In this document: piece after piece, positions 16,452-25,440 of the stretch
How the letters are laid out: each line of letters begins with the position of its first letter
Numbering within the stretch: the first letter of the stretch is position 1
Assembly: GCA_946499615.1 (NCBI GenBank)
Contig: CAMMST010000002.1
Location: 32,445-96,444 of the forward strand
Reading direction: 5' to 3'
DNA length: 64,000 nucleotides
From: Enterococcus_E cecorum_B
Lineage (GTDB): Bacteria > Bacillota > Bacilli > Lactobacillales > Enterococcaceae
Position numbers and translations under genes: made by a program
The notes under the pieces: generated by a model
Database searches by the model: none
What the model was told of the DNA's origin: nothing
The model's input: the letters and a program-made list of their open reading frames with translations, nothing else

Positions 16452-18095
16452 ATGAAAAAGTGGTTAAAATATAGCATCGCATTTCTAGCAGTGGGGACGT
16501 TATTAGCAGGATGCGGACAAGAGAAAACAAATGAATCAAGTAAAAAGGCAGATACACCAAAAATCGAACAAAAAATAGCCGTTAGTTTACCAGCACAACT
16601 GTCAACAATAGATACGACACAAACAACAGATAAAGTCACATTTACCGTTGTGCAACATATTTTTGAAGGACTTTATCGTTTGGATGATGATTCTAAGGTT
16701 GTTCCTGGCTTGGCAAAAAGTGTCGATATTAGTGAAGATGGTAAAACCTATACTTTCCATCTTCGTGATGATGCCAAATGGAGCGATGGCACACCAATTA
16801 CAGCCGGTGATTTCTTGTTTGCTTGGAAACGTTTGGTTAATCCAACGACTCAAGGACCAAACGCTTATTGGTTAGATAATGTAGTCAACAGTAAAGAAAT
16901 CCGTAATGGTAAGAAAGATATTGATACAATTGGCTTAAAAGCAGTGGATGATCAAACCTTTGAAGTGCAATTGATTAATCCACAACCATCCTTTCTTTCT
17001 GTGATTTCAATTGGTTGGTTAGCACCTCAAAATGAAAAATATGTTACAGCAAAAGGCGATAAATATGCGACAACCAGTGAAGATGCGATTTATTCTGGTC
17101 CATTCGTCTTAAAAAATTGGAAACAAACTTCAGATACTTGGGAGTTAGCACCAAATCCTTATTACTATGATAAGAAAAAAGTGAAATTAACCCAAGTCGA
17201 TGGTTCAACGATTAAAGAAGATAATACAGGGATTAACCTTTACCAAACAGGTGATTTAGATTTAACCAAGATTTCTGGTCAGTTCGTTCAACAATATAAA
17301 AACGATAAAGCAAAATATTCTGAACTTGAAGTGGTGAATTATTACTTAGACTTAAATAAAAAAGCCAATACGCCACTAGCCAATGTCGAATTACGTAAGG
17401 CGATTGCTCAAGCAGTGGATCGAGAAAGTTTAGCGAAAAAAGTCTTAAATGATGGTTCAAAAGCATTAAGTGGTCTTGTACCAGCGAACCTTTACCAAAA
17501 CAAAAAAGGTGAAGATTTTAGAAAATACAGTGGCAACTATAATGAGTACGATGTCAAAGTAGCCAAAGAACATTTTGAAAAAGCGAAGAAAGACTTAGGC
17601 GATGAGATCAAGATTACTTTATTAGTCGCTGATACAGAAAATAGTAAAAAAATCGCGGAATTTGTGCAAAATCAATTAGAAACGCACTTAAAAGGCTTGA
17701 AGATTGAAGTAACGCCACAACCAGCAAATAATGTGAACCAAGCTCGTCGTGATAAGAATTATGAAATGACTTTATCTGGTTGGATTGCTGGAAGTAATGA
17801 TTTGAATTCTTACTTTAACTTGTTCCAAAGCACTTCTGCGTATAACTTTGGTAGCTACAATAATGCAAAATATGATGAATTATTAGAAAAAGCAAGTACG
17901 ACCGATGCCAATGATGAAGCAGCTTTTTATCAAGATTATAAAGCAGCCGAAGAAATTCTCTTAACGCAAGATGCGGCTCAAGTGCCATTAGTCCAAACAG
18001 CGGCTAACTATTTAATTAATCCTAAGGTGAAACATATCGTCTTCCACACATATGGCGATTACTATAATTTACGTGAAGCTTATGTCACGAAGTAG
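16452..18095 (+). CDS. Oligopeptide ABC transporter substrate-binding lipoprotein (OppA-like)
   Basis: A 547-residue extracytoplasmic lipoprotein with signal peptide and lipobox LAGC (Cys21). The SBP_bac_5 pattern is clear: EGLYRLDDDSKVVPGLAKS near the N terminus, then ITAGDFLFAWKRL, and LSGWIAGSNDLNSYFNLF before the C terminus. It binds oligopeptides for uptake. No opp permease or ATPase genes follow; pepT does. It therefore probably serves an Opp system encoded elsewhere, or acts as a peptide-pheromone binder. It is followed directly by pepT, giving an import-and-hydrolysis pair. Confidence 0.92.
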   Translation: MKKWLKYSIAFLAVGTLLAGCGQEKTNESSKKADTPKIEQKIAVSLPAQLSTIDTTQTTDKVTFTVVQHIFEGLYRLDDDSKVVPGLAKSVDISEDGKTYTFHLRDDAKWSDGTPITAGDFLFAWKRLVNPTTQGPNAYWLDNVVNSKEIRNGKKDIDTIGLKAVDDQTFEVQLINPQPSFLSVISIGWLAPQNEKYVTAKGDKYATTSEDAIYSGPFVLKNWKQTSDTWELAPNPYYYDKKKVKLTQVDGSTIKEDNTGINLYQTGDLDLTKISGQFVQQYKNDKAKYSELEVVNYYLDLNKKANTPLANVELRKAIAQAVDRESLAKKVLNDGSKALSGLVPANLYQNKKGEDFRKYSGNYNEYDVKVAKEHFEKAKKDLGDEIKITLLVADTENSKKIAEFVQNQLETHLKGLKIEVTPQPANNVNQARRDKNYEMTLSGWIAGSNDLNSYFNLFQSTSAYNFGSYNNAKYDELLEKASTTDANDEAAFYQDYKAAEEILLTQDAAQVPLVQTAANYLINPKVKHIVFHTYGDYYNLREAYVTK

Positions 18096-19325
18096 GTGAA
18101 CAGTTTGCAAGAATTATTATCCGATTTTTTATCGTTTGTTAAGATTAATACACGCTCAGACGAAAAATCACAAACCATTCCAACAACACCAGGCCAAAAA
18201 GAATTAGCCCTGTTGTTAAAGCGGAAATTGGAGGATTTAGGGTTAAGTCAGGTGCAATTTTTAGATGAGTGTGCCTTTACGATTGGTTGTTTAAAGGGGA
18301 ATGTAGCGAATAAGGCAATTGGTTTTATCGCACATGTGGATACGGCGGATTACAATGCAGAAAATATCCAGCCACAAGTATTTGAAAATTATGACGGCAG
18401 TGATTTGCTATTAAATGCCGAACACCAAATTTATTTACGTGTAGCAGATTCCCCTAATTTAACAGATTATCTAGGAGAAACCCTGATTACGACAGATGGT
18501 TTGACACTTTTAGGGGCGGATGATAAAGCGGGAATTGCAGAAATTTTTGCTATGCTACGTTTTTATGTGGCGCATCCTGAAGTGACACGTCCAGATATTT
18601 GGGTTGCTTTTGGTCCTGATGAAGAAATTGGTCGTGGGGCAGATCGTTTCCCAGTCGATCAATTTCCAGTAGACTTTGCGTATACCATTGATAGTGGCCG
18701 GGTTGGACATTTCGAATATGAGACTTTTAATGCCGCCAAATTAGACCTAGAGATTAAAGGCATCAGTGTTCATCCTGGGACTGCCTATCAACAAATGGTC
18801 AATGCTTTAAAACTAGCGCTAGAAATTGATGCGGCCTTACCTCAAGAAGCTGTCCCTGAAAAGACACGCGGCTATGAAGGCTTTTATCTCTTACATGATT
18901 TAAATGGCACGATTGCACATGCGACGGCAAACTATATTATTCGCGACCATGACCAACAAGCTTTTGCCGATAAGAAAGCCTACTTGGTGGAAGTGATAGA
19001 AAAGATTAACGCCCGCTATTCGTATGATCCAATCAGTTATCAGCTGACAGACCAATATTATAATATGCGTCCGATTGTGGAAAAATGTCCTGCGTCGATT
19101 GATTTGGCGATAGAGGCGATGAAAAATTTAGAGATAGAACCAATTATCGAACCTTTCCGTGGCGGTACGGATGGCTCTAAGATTTCTTATTTAGGAATTC
19201 CAACGCCGAATATCTTTACTGGTGGCGAGAATTTCCATGGCCAGTATGAGTTTATTAGCTTACAAGCGATGGAAAAAGCCGCCCAAACATTAATTGAAAT
19301 TGTCCGTCTTTACGGCAAAAAATAA
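18096..19325 (+). CDS. pepT: Tripeptide aminopeptidase PepT
   Basis: A cytoplasmic dizinc M20 peptidase that releases the N-terminal residue of tripeptides. Zinc motifs are AHVDTAD (about residue 78), GADDKAGIAE (bridging Asp) and GPDEEIGRG (catalytic and zinc-binding Glu). The length (409) is right for PepT. GTG 18096 follows the previous stop directly and has no room for a ribosome site. TTG 18105, five bases after AGGTGA, is the more likely start and removes three residues. Peptides from the preceding lipoprotein system are plausible substrates. Confidence 0.93.
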   Translation: MNSLQELLSDFLSFVKINTRSDEKSQTIPTTPGQKELALLLKRKLEDLGLSQVQFLDECAFTIGCLKGNVANKAIGFIAHVDTADYNAENIQPQVFENYDGSDLLLNAEHQIYLRVADSPNLTDYLGETLITTDGLTLLGADDKAGIAEIFAMLRFYVAHPEVTRPDIWVAFGPDEEIGRGADRFPVDQFPVDFAYTIDSGRVGHFEYETFNAAKLDLEIKGISVHPGTAYQQMVNALKLALEIDAALPQEAVPEKTRGYEGFYLLHDLNGTIAHATANYIIRDHDQQAFADKKAYLVEVIEKINARYSYDPISYQLTDQYYNMRPIVEKCPASIDLAIEAMKNLEIEPIIEPFRGGTDGSKISYLGIPTPNIFTGGENFHGQYEFISLQAMEKAAQTLIEIVRLYGKK

Positions 19326-19337
19326 AATGAAACAGGA

Positions 19338-19382
19338 ACGCCCACTAGCTATTAGTCATTGAATAGTTAGTGGGCGTATTTT
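19338..19382 (+). terminator. pepT terminator
   Basis: A 16-bp stem (ACGCCCACTAGCTATT with AATAGTTAGTGGGCGT) followed by ATTTTTAT; it also separates pepT from the convergent minus-strand gene. Confidence 0.85.
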
Positions 19383-19388
19383 TATAGT

Positions 19389-19730
19389 TTATTCTTTTAC
19401 TTCGAGGTGCGATTGTAATGTTTCTAGCTGTTCTTTGATTCTAGCAAGACGAGGCTGAACTTGGAATTCAAAGGCAGCTAAATCTTTTTCAATTCCTTCT
19501 TTGAAAGCTGGGATGGTTTGGTCCATGGTTTCTTGTAAGATGATTTGATTTTCTTGCACGCATTGATAACTTGTAGTCACCTCATTGATTTTAGACATAG
19601 ATTCATCCACGGTTTCTTTGATCGCCTCTCGATTTTCCTTACCACTTTTTTCCGTTGTTAGTAAAGTCACGATACCACCAACTGCTGAACCAAAAAGTAA
19701 TCCCTTTAAAAATCCTTTCACTGCACTCAT
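19389..19730 (-). CDS. YtxH-type membrane-anchored protein (YhaH-like)
   Basis: A 113-residue protein with an N-terminal glycine-rich hydrophobic helix (FLKGLLFGSAVGGIVTLL) and a long helical tail of heptad character, the YtxH domain layout. Function in this family is unclear; several members are stress-induced. ATG 19730 touches AGGAAAGG directly. GTG 19721, nine bases further on, has better spacing and would start the protein at the KGFLKGLLFG segment, as usual for the family. Repeat copy 1 lies directly upstream. Confidence 0.82.
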   Translation of the reverse strand: MSAVKGFLKGLLFGSAVGGIVTLLTTEKSGKENREAIKETVDESMSKINEVTTSYQCVQENQIILQETMDQTIPAFKEGIEKDLAAFEFQVQPRLARIKEQLETLQSHLEVKE

Positions 19731-19748
19731 CCTTTCCTAGATAATTAA

Positions 19749-20048
19749 TGCTAGCTGATCAAGTCGATTTACAACCTTTTATTCACGGTGTTCAGCAGCT
19801 AGACATTGTGAAATTCGCCCTCCCGCTTGCGAAAATCTCCTTTCATCCGATTTTCTCAGTGGCAGGTGAACACACGAATTTCTTCATGTCTGGGCGAGCT
19901 GCTTCACAACCTTATTTGACGGTGTTCGAAGGGGAGCTACATCGCATCTAAGCCGGCCTGCCTAGGAAAATCTAAAAACATAGTGGATTTTCCTGTCATT
20001 CCGGACAAACTTAGCTGCTTGTAGCTAATCGACCCTTCTCACAACCTT
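19749..20048 (+). repeat. Modular intergenic repeat, copy 1 (modules A then B)
   Basis: About 300 bp made of two modules of roughly 130 bp. Each opens with a TGACGGTGTTCG-like box and ends with CTCACAACCTTA or a variant. Module A (about 19782-19914) has a hairpin built on GAAAATC and GATTTTC; module B (about 19915-20048) has AGGAAAATC with GATTTTCCT. A decayed end of another module precedes A. The last module ends on the stop codon of hit. A 67-codon frame through it is not a gene: it recurs only because the repeat recurs. Confidence 0.8.
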
Positions 20049-20474
20049 TTATTCAAAGCTTTCTCTGATTCTTTTGGCGATGGCTTCCATTAGTGTTGGG
20101 TTGTATTGGTCTTGGTGGTTGCCAAAGTGCATAGAGAAGTCATCGTGTGGACTAAATCTAGGAATCAAATGAATATGTGAGTGGAAAACAGATTGATAGG
20201 CCACTTCACGGTTGTTATTAATAATATTTAATCCTTGCATGTCTGGGTAAGCTTTTTCCAAGGCACGCGCAATTTTAGGGATGCGGGCAAAGACTTGAGA
20301 AGCTAATTCTTCATCGTATTCAAAAATATCTTTGGCATGTTTTTTAGGTACCACTAAAGTATGGCCAGGTGTCACTTGGGTAATATCTAAAAAGGCATAA
20401 ACGACCTCATCTTCATAAATTTTATAGCTAGGAATTTCTCCATCAATGATTTTACAAAAAATGCAATCTTCCAT
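20049..20474 (-). CDS. hit: HIT-family protein (Hit)
   Basis: A 141-residue histidine-triad nucleotide hydrolase/transferase. A zinc Cys pair (DCIFCKI) stands at the N terminus, then LDITQVTPGHTLVVPKKH, and the triad HSHIHLIP near residue 98. ATG 20474 with GGAGGAAAAA upstream is preferred over 20489. In B. subtilis hit lies near prsA and the yha genes, as here. Its stop codon coincides with the edge of the intergenic repeat. Confidence 0.94.
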   Translation of the reverse strand: MEDCIFCKIIDGEIPSYKIYEDEVVYAFLDITQVTPGHTLVVPKKHAKDIFEYDEELASQVFARIPKIARALEKAYPDMQGLNIINNNREVAYQSVFHSHIHLIPRFSPHDDFSMHFGNHQDQYNPTLMEAIAKRIRESFE

Positions 20475-20772
20475 CAGTTTTTCCTCCAATAAATAAACGT
20501 TGTGTTGTACTTTTACTTTAACATATTTTAGGTTATTTGGTTAGTCTTTACTTTGAAAATATTGGTGAAATGTCGTGGGTAAAAATGAGAATTAGCAAGC
20601 CTTGTTTAATTTTTCAACCATATTCCTTGCGATAAATAAGATTTCTAAGTACAATGAATGAGGAAAGAGAATCAAAGTATAATCTATACAGTTTGATATG
20701 TACGAAAATAATAGAATTTAGATGAGTAGTGGTAATTTTTTTGCCAATTGTAATTTAGGAGGACTCGTTTCA
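20475..20772. other. Divergent promoter region between hit and the VOC gene
   Basis: About 300 bp with no gene. It must contain promoters for both directions. I see AT-rich candidate -10 sequences (TATAAT near 20690) but no clear operator or RNA structure. Confidence 0.5.
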
Positions 20773-21573
20773 ATGTCAGTATTTAGTTTTGATCCCAGTA
20801 GTCAATTAAGTATTGTGGCTTTGCGTGTCAAAAATCGCGACCAAATGATTGATTTCTACTGCGAGATGTTAGGATTTAAGTTAAAAACCGAAGAAAATGA
20901 ATTAGCGATTTTAGTAGCCGAAGATGGTAGTCATGAGCGCATTTGGTTAGAAGAAAGCCCACGTGCAACGGAACATTTTGGTGAAGTGAAGCGTCTGAAC
21001 TACTATAAAGTGGAGGTGCCGACCTTATCTGAGTTTGCGGCAGTATATTCACGATTAGTTCATGCTAAATATCCAGTCATTCAAGCCGAGTTTACACCTG
21101 ATTTATGTCAGTTTACTATCGTGGATCCTGAAGGCAATCAGTTGGCGATTCGCACACCTGAAACAGTGAGCATTGACGAAACTTCACTATTAACTTCAGC
21201 CGATCCAAACAAAAAATTATCAAGTAAAGCACGGATTGCGGCACTTGGTCTTCACGCACACGATGTCCAAGAAGAATGCCAGTTTTTAGCTGATTTACTA
21301 GGCTTTGAGTTTGATGAAAATAATATTGCTTTTCAAACCTTAGCAGATGGTGAATTTGGTATTTCAATTGTCAAACATGATACCGAAAATGTGAAAATCC
21401 CAAGTCATCAAATTTTAGGCTTAGATTTCTTGAAATTTCAATTACAAGATGAACAGTTTGAACAATTATTAAAATATGTTCAAGAAAGTCAAATGAAACA
21501 TTACCTTGATAGCAAACAAAAGATTTTAACGGTGTATGATCCAGTCGGTGTAGAATGGTGGTTCTTACGTTAA
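20773..21573 (+). CDS. VOC/glyoxalase-family protein with two domains (CatE-like)
   Basis: A 266-residue protein with two vicinal-oxygen-chelate modules. The first (about residues 13-130) starts SIVALRVKNRDQMIDFYCEMLGF; the second (about 155-266) starts IAALGLHAHDVQEECQFLADLLGF. This is the layout of catechol-2,3-dioxygenase-like CatE and related Firmicutes proteins. The metal ligands of true dioxygenases cannot be confirmed by eye, so substrate and reaction are open. ATG 20773 follows TTAGGAGG and is preferred over the frame's earlier ATG at 20722. It is monocistronic, with a terminator behind. Confidence 0.8.
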   Translation: MSVFSFDPSSQLSIVALRVKNRDQMIDFYCEMLGFKLKTEENELAILVAEDGSHERIWLEESPRATEHFGEVKRLNYYKVEVPTLSEFAAVYSRLVHAKYPVIQAEFTPDLCQFTIVDPEGNQLAIRTPETVSIDETSLLTSADPNKKLSSKARIAALGLHAHDVQEECQFLADLLGFEFDENNIAFQTLADGEFGISIVKHDTENVKIPSHQILGLDFLKFQLQDEQFEQLLKYVQESQMKHYLDSKQKILTVYDPVGVEWWFLR

Positions 21574-21588
21574 TTGCATCATACAAAG

Positions 21589-21638
21589 ACGTCTGATTGG
21601 TTGCCGGATGAATAGTCCAACCAATTAGGCGTTTTTTT
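21589..21638 (+). terminator. Terminator after the VOC gene
   Basis: A long stem (ACGTCTGATTGGTT with AACCAATTAGGCGT) and seven T. Confidence 0.88.
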
Positions 21639-21662
21639 AATGAAAAGAGATAGAGGAAGAAC

Positions 21663-22661
21663 ATGCAAGAAAATTTTTATCCAAAAACACAAGCAAAAAT
21701 TCAAGAATATCTAAAAGAAAAGGTCTTTCCAGGGGGTTGTTACGCAATTATTGACCAAGAAAAGATGATTCACAAGCATTTTGGTTATGCGTCTTTAATC
21801 CCAGAAAAACGGCTGATGTCTGAAAATACGTTATTTGATGTGGCCTCTTTGACAAAGGTTGTTTGTACCACAACAATGATTTTAAAATTGATGGAGCAAA
21901 GCGTCATCGAGATTGACCAACCTTTAAAGAAGTATCTGCTAGCTTTTGGCGATGAAAGCATTACTTTACGACATTTATTAACCCATACCGCTGATATTGT
22001 GACCTATATTCCGAATCGTGATCAGCTAAACAAACAGGAGTTAATGCAGGCTTATTTGACTTTAAGAGCGGGTGATAATCTAGGAAAAGTCGTCAAATAT
22101 ACCGATGCGGGGACGATTTTATTAGGGTTCATGCTAGAAGCAATCTTTCAAAAGCCGGTCACTACTATTTTTAAAGAAGAAATTTTTGAACCACTAAAGA
22201 TGACCAATAGCCAATTTCCACCACTTGATATGCATTATTCGATTGCTGCAACGGAAGATACTTTGTGTGGGCAAACTCATGATCCTAAAGCCCGAGTCTT
22301 AGCCGAGCATGCGGGCAATGCGGGGTTATTTACGAATTTAGCTGATTTATTCAAATTTACCCAAATGTATCTAAATGAAGGGCGTTTACCTGATGGACGG
22401 GCCTTTTTGCAAAGAGAAACGATTGCTCAGCTTTATCAAGATCAGACGCCAAGTAAAGAGGGAAAGCGTTCGTTAGGTTGGGATTTGCGTTATGGCTTTT
22501 TATTCCATACAGGCTATACTGGGACGTTTTTATGCATTGATCCTAAGTTGCAACAGGCCTTCATTTTCCTATCTAATCGTGTGCATCCTCATGATTTTAG
22601 ACAAGAATATTTGGCAAAACGCGATGAATTAATCGCAATTTATTTGGAAGAAAAAAATTAA
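21663..22661 (+). CDS. Serine hydrolase of the beta-lactamase (class C) family
   Basis: A 332-residue protein without a signal peptide, hence probably cytoplasmic. The nucleophile motif SLTK (Ser62, Lys65) and the second motif Tyr in KYTDAG are present, and HTGYTG replaces the KTG triad, as in esterase/D-aminopeptidase-like members. These are usually esterases, amidases or peptidases, not resistance enzymes. A GAGGAAGA ribosome site precedes it. The gene lies alone between two promoters; a role in cell-wall peptide or ester turnover is only a guess. Confidence 0.87.
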   Translation: MQENFYPKTQAKIQEYLKEKVFPGGCYAIIDQEKMIHKHFGYASLIPEKRLMSENTLFDVASLTKVVCTTTMILKLMEQSVIEIDQPLKKYLLAFGDESITLRHLLTHTADIVTYIPNRDQLNKQELMQAYLTLRAGDNLGKVVKYTDAGTILLGFMLEAIFQKPVTTIFKEEIFEPLKMTNSQFPPLDMHYSIAATEDTLCGQTHDPKARVLAEHAGNAGLFTNLADLFKFTQMYLNEGRLPDGRAFLQRETIAQLYQDQTPSKEGKRSLGWDLRYGFLFHTGYTGTFLCIDPKLQQAFIFLSNRVHPHDFRQEYLAKRDELIAIYLEEKN

Positions 22662-22683
22662 AAGTAAAAAGTCTAGACATTTG

Positions 22684-22692
22684 TGATATAAT
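22684..22692 (+). promoter_or_regulatory. Extended -10 promoter of manA
   Basis: TGATATAAT fits TG-N-TATAAT exactly, 40 bp before the manA start. Confidence 0.7.
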
Positions 22693-22731
22693 GGACTTGT
22701 TTGTAAACCTATACAAGAAAGAGTGATTCAT

Positions 22732-23691
22732 TTGGTAGAACCTTTATTTATGAAACCCGTATTTCAAGAAAAAATTTGGGGTGGCTCAAGATTACATACT
22801 GTCTTTGGTTTTGAACTTCCTAGTGACAAGATAGGAGAAGACTGGGCAATCAGTGCGCATCCCCATGGCAAAAGTGTGATTGAAAATGGTCCTTTCAAAG
22901 GTCAAACTTTAGATCAACTTTGGCAAGACCATCAAGAATTATTCGGTCATCAATCAGAAGAAGTTTTCCCATTATTGGTTAAGATTTTGGATGCGGAAGA
23001 GGATTTATCTGTCCAAGTCCATCCTGATGACGAATATGGCAAACATCATGCTGGTGAGCTAGGTAAGACTGAGTGCTGGTATATTATTGATGCCGCGCCA
23101 GGAGCTGAAATCATTTATGGTCATCATGCGCAAACCAAAGAAGAATTAGCTGAAATGATTCAAGAGGGACGTTGGGATGATTTATTAAAACATGTGCCAG
23201 TGAGAAAAGGGGATTTCTTCTTTGTTCCGAGTGGGACGATGCATGCGATTGGTAAAGGAATCATGATTTTAGAAACCCAACAAAGTTCAGATACGACTTA
23301 TCGGGTGTATGATTATGACCGCAAAGATGCGCAAGGAAATACACGTGAATTACACATCCAACAATCCATTGACGTTACCAATGTCCCTGACCATGCGCCA
23401 GAATTAGCAATTAAAGAAGTGCGTAAAGGCAATAGTGCGATTACCACTTATCTTCAAACTGAATTTTTCAATGTCTATGAATGGCTTGTGAAGGGAGAAT
23501 GTTCTTTCAAAGCTTTTGCACCCTATACTTTGATGACGGTGATTGAAGGTTTTGGTTACCTAGTCGTGGATGGCAAAGAATATGAATTAAACATGGGCAC
23601 AAGCTGTATTTTGCCAAATCAAGTGAAGGAATGGCAAATCAAAGGCGATTTCAGAATTATTGCCTCTGATACAGCGAAGAATAATAAATAA
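22732..23691 (+). CDS. manA: Mannose-6-phosphate isomerase, class I
   Basis: A 319-residue zinc cupin enzyme that interconverts mannose-6-P and fructose-6-P. It begins with the family's EPLFMKPVFQEKIWGG, and the zinc-ligand regions SVQVHPDD and GKTECWYI and the later PSGTMHAIGKG are in order. TTG 22732 is chosen: AAGAAAGAG stands eight bases before it and the protein then starts at the usual place; GTG 22723 overlaps that site. A terminator follows. Confidence 0.94.
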   Translation: MVEPLFMKPVFQEKIWGGSRLHTVFGFELPSDKIGEDWAISAHPHGKSVIENGPFKGQTLDQLWQDHQELFGHQSEEVFPLLVKILDAEEDLSVQVHPDDEYGKHHAGELGKTECWYIIDAAPGAEIIYGHHAQTKEELAEMIQEGRWDDLLKHVPVRKGDFFFVPSGTMHAIGKGIMILETQQSSDTTYRVYDYDRKDAQGNTRELHIQQSIDVTNVPDHAPELAIKEVRKGNSAITTYLQTEFFNVYEWLVKGECSFKAFAPYTLMTVIEGFGYLVVDGKEYELNMGTSCILPNQVKEWQIKGDFRIIASDTAKNNK

Positions 23692-23696
23692 TGCTT

Positions 23697-23728
23697 AGAG
23701 CTGTTCTTGAGGAGCGGCTCTTTTTGAA
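23697..23728 (+). terminator. manA terminator
   Basis: AGAGCTGTTC pairs with GAGCGGCTCT across a short loop, followed by five T. Confidence 0.75.
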
Positions 23729-23742
23729 AGTAGGGAATGACA

Positions 23743-24327
23743 ATGGCAAAAATTGTATATTTAATGCGGCATGGACAGACACTTTTTAACGAATTTAAAA
23801 AAGTACAAGGCTGGTGTGACTCGCCCTTAACTGAATTAGGTAAAGAACAAGCCCGGCAAGCAAGGCAATATTTTCAATCACAAGGTATCCAGTTTGGTCA
23901 GGCCTATGCATCGACTCAAGAGCGGGCTTGTGATACGTTAGAAATTGTTTGTGACTTGCCTTACCAACGTAAAAAAGGCTTGAAAGAATGGAATTTTGGC
24001 CGCTTTGAAGGAGAACCAGAATTTTTAAACCCACCGCTACCTTATGGCGACTTTTTTGTGCATTATGGCGGAGAAAGTCAAGAACAATTGATGCAGCGAA
24101 TGAACGACACCATGCAAGAAATTATGCAAGAAGTGAATAATGATTTGCCTACTTTGGTTGTCTCTCATGGTGGGGCGTGTCGGAATTTTTTACGTGTTTG
24201 GGAAGATTATGCCAAGGTTAGTCCACAAAGAGGCATGGGTAATTGTACGATTTATAAATTTGCTTATGAAGACGAAAAATTTATTTTATTAGAAATTGTG
24301 AATCCGAACGAAGCAGAAAAAAAGTAA
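23743..24327 (+). CDS. Histidine phosphatase family protein (phosphoglycerate mutase-like)
   Basis: A 194-residue member of histidine phosphatase branch 1. The catalytic motif MRHGQTLFN opens the protein, the second basic cluster is ASTQERACDT, and the second His is in VVSHGGACRNF. GpmB/PhoE-like enzymes of this size dephosphorylate small molecules; the substrate is unknown. ATG 23743 has better spacing to GTAGGG than ATG 23737. It stands alone between manA and usp. Confidence 0.88.
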   Translation: MAKIVYLMRHGQTLFNEFKKVQGWCDSPLTELGKEQARQARQYFQSQGIQFGQAYASTQERACDTLEIVCDLPYQRKKGLKEWNFGRFEGEPEFLNPPLPYGDFFVHYGGESQEQLMQRMNDTMQEIMQEVNNDLPTLVVSHGGACRNFLRVWEDYAKVSPQRGMGNCTIYKFAYEDEKFILLEIVNPNEAEKK

Positions 24328-24347
24328 TTAGTCAAGGCAATTTGTTG

Positions 24348-24375
24348 TTGAATTCACGAAAAAACACGGTAAAAT
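24348..24375 (+). promoter_or_regulatory. Promoter of the universal stress gene
   Basis: -35 TTGAAT (24348-24353), a 16-bp spacer and -10 TAAAAT (24370-24375). Confidence 0.55.
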
Positions 24376-24402
24376 AAAGGTATAGGAAAGAAGGGATGTC
24401 GT

Positions 24403-24861
24403 ATGGCAAATTATCGTAGAATTTTGGTACCAATCGATGGTTCCATTTTAGCGGATTTAGCTTATCAAAAAGCAAAACGTTATGCCAAACAAACGAATGC
24501 ACACTTAATCGTATTATCTGTTGTCGATACATCTGGAATCGCAATGCATGATTACGGCGGTGGATTCGAAATTGATCCATTAATGAATACCGCAAAAGAA
24601 TTTCTAGAAGATTATGCTGAAGATGCAGCCAAAGATAATATTAATTGTAAAACGATTCTAGAAGTAGGTAGTGCAAAAAATGCCATTCTTGAAACTGCCA
24701 AAGATCAAAATGCCGATTTAATCATGATGGGGGCAAGTGGTACGAACTCATTTACCCGTCTATTCATCGGTTCTACAACTGATTTTATCGTTCAAAATTC
24801 AAAAGTGGATGTATTCGTAGTGAAAACCCACATGGACAATACTACTCGTCCAACCCATTAA
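24403..24861 (+). CDS. Universal stress protein, UspA family
   Basis: A 152-residue single-domain USP. It has the N-terminal strand YRRILVPIDGS with the conserved Asp, and the ATP-binding G-2x-G-9x-G-S/T pattern in MGASGTNSFTRLFIGSTT near residues 125-140. A nucleotide-binding homodimer is expected. AGAAGGG precedes it. It is monocistronic with a strong terminator. Confidence 0.93.
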   Translation: MANYRRILVPIDGSILADLAYQKAKRYAKQTNAHLIVLSVVDTSGIAMHDYGGGFEIDPLMNTAKEFLEDYAEDAAKDNINCKTILEVGSAKNAILETAKDQNADLIMMGASGTNSFTRLFIGSTTDFIVQNSKVDVFVVKTHMDNTTRPTH

Positions 24862-24897
24862 TTTAGCTCTTATCAAGTTTTTGTAATTGTTTACTTT

Positions 24898-24942
24898 AAA
24901 AAAGCAAATCCGTCTGCCCCAACAGATAGATTTGCTTTTTTA
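24898..24942 (+). terminator. Terminator after the universal stress gene
   Basis: AAAGCAAATC and GATTTGCTTT form the outer stem and TCTG/CAGA the inner stem, with T-runs on the plus strand and A-runs on the other. It probably works in both directions for the convergent DUF4288 gene. Confidence 0.85.
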
Positions 24943-24953
24943 ATTTGGGTTAT

Positions 24954-25322
24954 TTAATCATTTTCCTGATCTTCATACACGTAATCGGAAAAATATTTTT
25001 CAAGAATTTCTTCGCGAGTACTATCAAAGTCATCCGCAAAATATCTGCTGTATACTTCAAGCGGCGTATGGATATTTCCGGAAACTTCTTCAACTAATTC
25101 AAAACAGTCGATTATTTTACTTACTTGCCAAAAATCAAGTGTACCAACAGCGGTTTGATAAGGTTCTTCAGTAAAATGTTGCTTACAATAATCAATCAGT
25201 GTCGCTTTATCAGGTTTTACTGGAAATTGTACTAAAACAATCCGATGTTCATAAGCTTTTCTAGAAATTTTTGTTTTTGCCTCAAAAGCTTCAAATAATA
25301 AACTTAAAGAAAAATAGGCCAT
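24954..25322 (-). CDS. DUF4288-like protein
   Basis: A 122-residue soluble acidic protein starting AYFSLSLLFEAFEAKT, the opening typical of DUF4288 proteins as I recall them (small proteins of unknown role, often near polymorphic-toxin or immunity genes). The C terminus is strongly acidic. It is a lone minus-strand gene sharing the bidirectional terminator with usp and lying head-to-head with folA. Confidence 0.65.
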   Translation of the reverse strand: MAYFSLSLLFEAFEAKTKISRKAYEHRIVLVQFPVKPDKATLIDYCKQHFTEEPYQTAVGTLDFWQVSKIIDCFELVEEVSGNIHTPLEVYSRYFADDFDSTREEILEKYFSDYVYEDQEND

Positions 25323-25440
25323 GCTAAATCACTCCTCAACACATCCTAATTTGATTTTACCATATGGAAGTTAGATTCGGTATTTCTTTCTTCTTTGAGA
25401 TTCGTTATAATGAAAAAAACGAACAAAAGGAGCCGAGCAA

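Noticed and set aside
19748..19951. 67-codon frame with a twin at 26519-26749, which could look like a small protein family
   Set aside because: Both frames simply run through module A of the intergenic repeat. They have no ribosome site, and the similarity follows the DNA repeat, extending beyond the frames and across the hairpins.
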